DNA of 64,000 nucleotides from Carnegiea gigantea (lineage: Eukaryota > Streptophyta > Magnoliopsida > Caryophyllales > Cactaceae): positions 10,001-74,000 of the forward strand of contig JAKOGI010002471.1 in the NCBI GenBank assembly GCA_029747015.1, in the 5' to 3' direction. The notes beneath the pieces are model-generated. The model made no database searches. It was not told where the DNA came from and was given only the letters and a program-made list of their open reading frames with translations. Of the stretch, positions 57,032 to 64,000 are shown piece by piece (positions within the stretch are counted from its first letter, which is position 1; each line of letters starts with the position of its first letter). The position numbers and the translations under genes are program-made.

Positions 57032-59888
57032 TGTTATGCCGCCAAGTTAAACATGTTTTACTGTTCGCAATCGCTATTCTGATTCCCTTAATTATCAACT
57101 GATAAACCCAATGATGGGGCAGTATCGCGGTCCCAAAACAACAGGGCTTGAAGCATGTGTACTAAAAATAACATAGTTAGGCATAGTTTCAACCATACGC
57201 ATTCACACATAACCAAACCATATATAGTCAACTGCTAACTAATATAAGGTTTATACACAATAGTAAAACTATTCACCATATAATCTGCACTTTCATCTAC
57301 TGAAGTTTCCAAAATACACCTTAAGAATATGCATGTACTACGTCACTGTTGATCCATCCAGATCCCCATGCTTAACTTATTTTCTTCAGCTGGTTTGCTA
57401 GTATAAGGGCGATTCACTGAGCATTTGAATAAAACAAAACATGAAAAATATTTCAAAATGTGAGCCGAAACTCAGTACATGCATTCTTGTATTGTTAAAA
57501 GATCTATGTATAGATTGGTTGGGCGCTCGCTTTGTAATTTATTTTAAGTTAAAATAGTGAATGAGATGAATGTAAAATTGCATTGCTAGTTATTATTTGA
57601 TAGTAAATCCCTTGACACTGTTATGATTTATGGATAGGTGTGCACCTGCCAAGCTGATCGGAAGACCTGGCCTGAAGCCCACGCGGGTAACTGAATGGCA
57701 ATACCTTGTAACTGATAACTGATGCGGTCACTACTTATATGATAAATTACTGATTAAACTGATTCATTGATGTACTCACCAAAATATTATAGTTTTGATA
57801 AATACATATTAATGTCTAAAGATACAGGCAATGAACGTACCTGAAGTCTTTAAAATACAATCTCACTTGATAATGCTTATGCACAATGGGAAACAATAGA
57901 TTAGCTCTATTTCTGCTTAGGAAATATAGTTATAGGTAAATATAGTTAGTAAACAACTTTCAACCCCATAGTTTATAACTTTATGGTAATTGATTAATAA
58001 AATGGGCACCCATAATTCAAACAATTCAATGTAACATAAGTTACACTAAAATCATTCGAACAAAAAAAGTTAGGGTGATGGAACTCAAAGTAAAACAAAT
58101 TGGAGTAAAATAGACCAAAATAAAATAATTGAGGTGATAATGAAAAGCTTTTAATAGATTTAAATGAAATACGGGTTTTTGATGATTCAGAAATGAATAA
58201 TAAACGGTTTAATGCCAAGAGGGGTGTTGTGAGATTCATGAAAGCTCATATAACCTTAGCTATAACTTTTTCACCCTTGGCCTCCAATTGAGCAATAAAA
58301 TCCTAATATAAAAAGTTTAAGAAGTCCCTTAAAACTTTTATCCATAGTGGAAACTATGATTCCCACAATAGGGTTCCTAAAACTGGACTAGAACACAACT
58401 ATGCATGGGTTCATTCTATCCTGCTCAGTCTTAGAAAAACGGCCATAACTTTTTCCACACAACTCAGAATGAAGTGATTCAAAAGAAATTTGAAAGATAA
58501 CACACTCATCTATCTTTCCACCGAAACCCACAATTTTTGGATGGCCCAAATAGTACCAGTTTAATAGTAAAGTGACCCATGTTTCAGGTCTATTCACAAC
58601 CATATTGTTCCTGTTTCCCCCCTTTTTTCACATAATTCCCCATCTAAAATTACTCCTTAAAATCATTTAACAAGTCCTTGTTCCTTATCGTCACCTTACA
58701 AAGCCATATTACTCAAATTTACTCCATAATCATCTACATCAAATTTTCAATTCTTCTCTTTTTTAATATCACTCAAAACACATCCATGAGCTTACTTCTT
58801 TGCATAAATGAGCAAAATAATCTTTTATAATCAATTGGGGAAATTTTCATAATCCACCCCTTTATACAAAATCACCTCAAGTGATTTTCCAAGTTAAACA
58901 ACACATCTAAGATTCATTTCTTTATCCAAGTATGCACAAATAATATACTTGATGCTAGAAATAAATCAACCTATGCTTAATCACCAAAACTATAACTTAT
59001 GACCAACTTGTTCTTGCATTTAAACTCATCCACACTCAACATAAACATCATCATGATCTCGAATAGGATTAAAGACTACAAAATCAAACACAAAAACAAT
59101 CTAAATCCATCATTTTAACTTAAGCTTGCATGATCATGAACAACCTCAACTCTTGTATGCTTTCAAGCTTAACCAACAATTAAAACATCAAAATAACACT
59201 TGTTTATATCAAGCTAACATGATCCATAATCAAATCTAACATAAAAACCCAAAATTAAACATGATTAAGTTAGGATTTACCTCACTTTAAGCTTGGATTT
59301 TGAGAGATGGTGGTGATTTTTGGTGTTTGTGAGAGTTGTGGGTTGTGGATGGTGGCAGCAGTTGGTGGCAGTACTAGGTGGTGGTCATGGCAGCAGTAGG
59401 TCATGGGAATGGGTGAAGGGGAAGAGAGAGAGTGTGTTGATATTTGTGTAGTTTATGTTTGCTTGGTGGAAAATGATCTAAATTTACTTGGCTGAGTTTA
59501 TATCTACCAAGAGTAACCTTAGACCAATGATAATTAGACACATCTTTTGGTGATTAGCTAAATAAAACGAAGAAAAGCTTGTGAGATCGAAATTGGGTGA
59601 AAATGAGTTTGGGCCCGAAAGGAAATTACGCTTTATGTGATTGATTTTTCGTAACTTAAATTAAATTTTTGTCATGCTATGAAAAATAATTTAACCTCTT
59701 AAACCATATTTGTTAGGGACTACTATCCATTCACTTAAAATTTTACGATAATTAAAGACCGAATTGCAAAGTGGGGCCCACATGAATTTTTCTTAATCGG
59801 GATGATTAAATGTGATAATTAAAAGCAAAGAACTTAATAACATGAGTTAATTAAATAAATAAATATGATTTAGGGTCGGGTTATTACA
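57032..59888 (-). repeat. Complete middle LTR of family 2, shared by units A and B
   Basis: Begins TGTTATGCCGCC and ends GGTTATTACA, 2.86 kb. Its left 930 bp match the truncated LTR at 50572. No open frame of note; the right part has short GGTGGT-type repeats near 59310-59400. Confidence 0.85.
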
Positions 59889-59905
59889 GCCTCCCCCCAT
59901 TAAGG
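59889..59905 (-). other. Polypurine tract (complement) of unit B
   Basis: gcctccccccattaagg, complement of CCTTAATGGGGGGAGGC, sits directly at the LTR edge, as expected before a 3' LTR. Confidence 0.75.
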
Positions 59906-59959
59906 AGTTTCGTCCTTGAAACATATGAGTTTTGACAAAACATGCAAGTTTATCTAAAA

Positions 59960-60775
59960 TATGTGTGGGTACTTAGTTTTCATTTCTTCCTCAGTTTCTC
60001 CAAGTGGCTTCTGAGGAGATATGACTTGCCCTAAGTACTTTGATTAAAGGTATCTGCCTGATGCATAGCTGCTTAATCCTGCGATCTCGTATCTGGTCTT
60101 GGTGCTCTTCAAACACTGGACCCTTACTGACTGCAATGGATTTGGTTATGACAGTGTGATCAGGATCTGAAATGTACAGCCTATGTTGTGAGGCAAGGAA
60201 CAAGTTAGACACGTGTTTGAATTATAAATGCAAATCTAGTCGACAAGCTATAAGATTCAACCCTTCAATGAACTTATATGGTCCAATAGATCTTTGCCTC
60301 AATTTAGTTTGCAGTTTAACCTCCTTATACCCTTAATTGGCGAAACTTTCTGAAAATCCTTATCATCTACCTGAAACTCTAGGGATCTCCTTCTTTTATC
60401 AGCTTTGCTATTGGTTCCAATAGTCTGTTTTTAAGAGTCTTCTGATGCATGTCACCTCATTAAATGTTGAAGAAGATCATCATAACCCAAAAGACATCAA
60501 TGTCTGCATCGTTTTACCCTGACATTTCATGTAAATTTCTCTACTAGTATTTTCACAACATCGACAGCTGGGAGTTCCATGCTTTCTTCGAATACAAATG
60601 TTGGTCCTAGGTCTCGAAGTACTACAAGCTCCAACTTAAAAGAGTTAGATCCATTTATATTTTTAGATGCTTGCCCATATGATACCAATTGAACATCCAA
60701 GTTCTCAAGCCCTCTCAAGAGGCTCAACTTAGTAATGGCTACAGTGCTTGGGGTATGTTGTGCCTTCCTTGTCAA
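59960..60775 (-). pseudogene. Unit B integrase tail and RNase H linker (core deleted)
   Basis: The frame 60212-59991 carries the integrase C-terminus (KQLCIRQIPLIKVL, SSEATW). The frame 60775-60527 carries the RNase H end (MTRKAQHTPSTVAITK). The zinc-binding and catalytic integrase domains that belong between them are absent, so roughly 1 kb is deleted. Confidence 0.7.
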
Positions 60776-60789
60776 GGCGTTTGCCTCAT

Positions 60790-61900
60790 TATTTGCCTTT
60801 CCTGGGTTATATTAGATCTGCAAGTCGTAAACTTTAAGCAATTCTAGTCAACGCTATTGTCTCAGATTGAGCTTCTTGTGAGTGAAAATGTACTTCAAGC
60901 TTTGATGGTCAGTATAGTTATCACAAGGTACTCCATACAAGTAATGTTTCTAAATTTTCAATGCAAAAACCACAATCGCTAGTCCTGGCTAGGGTGGTTT
61001 CCCTCATAAGGCTTGAACTGTCAGGAGGTATAAGCTATCTTTTTATCTTCTTGCTAAATCTGTAGCTTTCTTGAACAAATTGGTAAGGGAAGATGATCTT
61101 TGACAAATCCTGTGACACCCTGCTAAATTAAAAACGTTTATGATCTCAATAACATTGGTGAGCCTTGGACACTCTTTTTCAAATCAACCTTAATCCCTTT
61201 CTTGAGACCACATGTCCCAAAAATGCCACTTCTTTTAACTAGAACTTACGTTTCTTATATTTGCTATATAATTGATATTCCCTTAAGGTCTGCAACACTG
61301 TCCTCAAATGCACAGTATGCTCATATCTATTCTTGGAGTATATTAAGATATCTTTTATTAACACCAGCACAAACTTATCTGAATAGGGTCTAAAACTTTA
61401 TTTATAAGATCCATAAAGGCCGTGGGGGCATTGGTCAGGCTAAAAGGCATCACGGTGAATTTATCGTGACCAAACCGGGTCCTAAGTGTGGTTTAGGAAT
61501 GTTTCAGGCAAATCATAAGTTGATAGTATACCAATCTCAAATAAATCTTGGAAAATCATCTTGCTCTTTATAGTTAATCAAATAAACCATCTATTCAGGA
61601 CAATGAGTATTTGTTCTTGATGATGATCTTGTTCAGTTCTCTGTAATTGATAAATAACCCCGAGGTTACATCCTTCTTCTTTACAAATAGAATTGGGGCA
61701 CCCTTGGTGACACACTTGGTCTGGTAAATCCCTTCTGTAATAGCTTATCTAACTGAATCTTTGGTTTTTAAGCTCTGTTGGGGCGTATGATATGGGGCTT
61801 TAGAGATACGTTGGGCATAAGGGTTTAATTCAATCTCGAAATCAATTTCTCTTTGCAGGCAGTCCCAGTGACTCTTTAGGAAAACATCTCTAAATTCACA
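60790..61900 (-). pseudogene. Unit B reverse transcriptase and RNase H (broken)
   Basis: Same order as unit A but more stops. The active-site box at 61350-61361 reads LIKD, with Lys at the same position as in unit A. The N-terminal text lies at about 61745-61600 and is broken by frameshifts. Confidence 0.75.
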
Positions 61901-62089
61901 AACTATAGGGATATCATCTGCTTCTTCTTCCTGGCTTCGAGTGTCAATAGCACAACACCAATATGTGTCCTTAACATAAGAGCTCACTTGCTTTCATGAT
62001 AGAATTTAAAGGACAAGGTTTTTTTTTTCTCTCTTTGCCAAGAAAACATATTTCTCTCCCTCATTTGTCCCCTGAAATGAATTTAAGGT

Positions 62090-63170
62090 CTTCACAATCT
62101 ATCTTGACCCTATGAGTACGCAACTAGCTCATTTCTAGAATGATATTAAGGTGTAATGAGTCAAATTGAATCAAGGCCCTAAGGAATACTATAATACTAT
62201 CCCATCAATAGTAATTGGGATAATTTTATGAGAGATAGTGCACTCAACTCTAGAGTCATGGGGTAACTTTTTTCTATAATTGGTTTTTATCTCCTTATTT
62301 TCAAGGTTCAGTTACATGGCATATCGATTGGATATAAATGAATGAGTGGCAGCTGAATCAATCAATACACAAAATGACTTTGAAATTATAAAGAGTGTTC
62401 CAGTAACTACCGTACCAGAGGTGGCAGCTTCCTTCTTGCTCAACATATACATCCTTTCTATAGCTATAAGCCTTAGCGGTGGGAGTCCTAATCTACAGCC
62501 CTCAGTCTTTAGTGATGGGCAGCAATGAGGGGCTCTGGGCTACTGCACCAATGCATTCATTAATTCCCACTCGGCACTCAGGGGTGGTGTGGTTGGTTCT
62601 TCGACATTTCCCACAAGGTTTTGCTAAGCCTACAGGATGACTCTTGGGAGAAGGGGGAGTAGATTTATTCTAGTTTACATTCTCACTCGGAGCTCCCTGT
62701 TTGGTCCATCTCCTCTTTTGATTAATCGAGTTTAAGGCCCTCAATTCAGCCTTCATTCATTCCACTTTAGCTGCTCACTTATATAACTCTTGATAGGTAA
62801 TGATTGGTTGACCAGCTAGCTGGTTGTGAACATAGAAAGCTAATTCCTCTTCAAATCTCCTCATCTTTAGTTCTTTTAGAAATCTACTCCAAGTGAAGTA
62901 AGGCCCTAAGAGCCTATCCTTAACAGTGTTCCACTAAAAGGCTACTCCCTCAGTCAGCTAAAATGTTCCCATGTTTACCTTTTTATCCTCTGGAACCTCC
63001 ACTGTTATGAAAATCTTTTCTATCCTTCTAATCCATACTTCTAGCTCCACTGGGTCATACTTTCCATCATATACTTTAGGGTTGCATCGCCCATCCTATC
63101 TACTAATTTATTGACTTTATAAGGGATTTCGAAAGGTGCTGGGTATTTGTTTCATAAGCTGAGACACCAA
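62090..63170 (-). pseudogene. Unit B protease and gag (broken)
   Basis: Matches unit A at 54482-55560 without the 1.37-kb insertion. The first zinc knuckle at about 62550-62625 keeps all four metal ligands (CGKCRRTNHTTPEC). The gag domain is broken by several stops. Confidence 0.7.
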
Positions 63171-64000
63171 GGTCTGTTAGTAGTTAGAGTTCCCATATTG
63201 CTAACCAACTCAGGGAAAATTGGAGGCATTCCACTAAGGGTTATTAGCACATTACATAAAACTTGGTCACCTGGCCCTTGACCATGATCCGAATTTTCTT
63301 TTATGTGGGTTTCTACATTGTTTTACACATATTCTGATATTTGACTACCCATTCAGTTGAGTAATTCAGTCAGCCAACTATAACCGATATATAAGATACG
63401 CATGCACACCAGATAGAATTAGCATGACCCAAGGATTATTAAAACATAACACAAAGCTTCATGATATCATTGCCATAATTGCTCGCCTATGTACATATAC
63501 ATGGTTCCACAAAGAATATTACATCCAGCTAACCATCCAAGGTCAACCTTTGCACCTAGCTCCTAGCTAAAACACTACTTAGCCCTAATAGACTAAGTCT
63601 GCCAGGCAGGGCTAGTCAACACAATCGAAAAGACCTGTCTAACTATATGCTATGTCATAACCTGCACAAAATTCATCTTTCAATTGGCTATACTATATAC
63701 ATGTGGGCTCAAAGCGTAATCTATATGAGATGTCAACATATAATATAAATAGGTCTAATGATCCCTAGATGGATCATTGTCTAGGTCAGACTCATTCCAA
63801 GGTTCCTTGTCTGAGTCAAAACTATTGTCTGAAGCACCAACCTCTGCATTCTCATCCTCATGATTAAGCTGATGCTTCTCCCATTTCTGGGTCCTTCTCA
63901 AAGTTTTCCATAAAGTCACCATAAGAGCCTATGGTGTATTAGGGAGATCCATAACAATGTGGACCTCATTTGATCCATCAGATACAAGAATCCTCTCTCT
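63171..64000 (-). other. Unit B region upstream of gag, cut by the window edge
   Basis: Follows unit A at about 55570-56425 closely. No domain is recognised. The primer site and right-hand LTR should lie just beyond the window. Confidence 0.6.

Larger units (their letters stand above)
50572..64000 (-). mobile_element. Ty3/gypsy array, family 2: LTR, internal A, shared LTR, internal B
   Basis: Left to right: a truncated LTR (50572 to about 51515), internal A (to 57031), a complete LTR (57032-59888), and internal B (59889 to the window end). The middle LTR has a primer-site complement on its left (57016-57027) and a polypurine-tract complement on its right (59889-59905). It is therefore the 5' LTR of unit A and the 3' LTR of unit B. 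Both units are on the minus strand and share most of their sequence. Unit B should reach its own primer site about 600 bp past the window. Confidence 0.85.

Overview
This is nuclear DNA of a flowering plant. It is AT-rich, its genes have GT-AG introns, and it carries plant-type LINEs, long-LTR Ty3/gypsy elements primed by initiator tRNA-Met, hAT MITEs and a caulimovirid-like endogenous virus. The species cannot be named from the window. Identifications rest on reading translated motifs by eye; no database search was run.

Only one host gene is convincing. It is a ten-exon gene on the + strand (5753-25958) for a PX-domain and coiled-coil protein of the EREX/EREL family, a RAB5 effector on endosomes. 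The ten exons join in frame to 709 residues with no internal stop. The gene is stretched over 20 kb by introns: intron 1 holds a hAT MITE with a perfect 8-bp target duplication, intron 2 (11.4 kb) holds a nearly full-length antisense L1 LINE with a 14-bp target duplication, and intron 8 holds a MITE-like element.

Left flank (1-5300): an AT-rich LTR-like remnant, a degraded RTE-type LINE, a small element with two 215-bp terminal repeats (TRIM-like), and a diverged hAT MITE.

Right of the gene (27671-45435): a minus-strand Ty3/gypsy element whose right-hand LTR is split by a solo LTR, itself split by a second solo LTR, itself split by a hAT MITE. This is four levels of nesting, and three of the four joints keep clear target duplications. 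The region 45441-47825 holds unclassified repeats.

Far right (47826-64000): a broken endogenous pararetrovirus segment (tRNA-Met primer site, capsid-like frame, 30K movement-protein frame) is cut off by an LTR. From there to the window end runs an LTR-internal-LTR-internal array of a second Ty3/gypsy family on the minus strand, in which the middle LTR (57032-59888) serves both units. Both units lack the integrase core and share the same unusual reverse-transcriptase active-site change.

The best candidates for something new are the endogenous pararetrovirus fragment, the shared-LTR array with its shared active-site mutation, and the antisense coding-like tract in intron 2 that the L1 interrupts.
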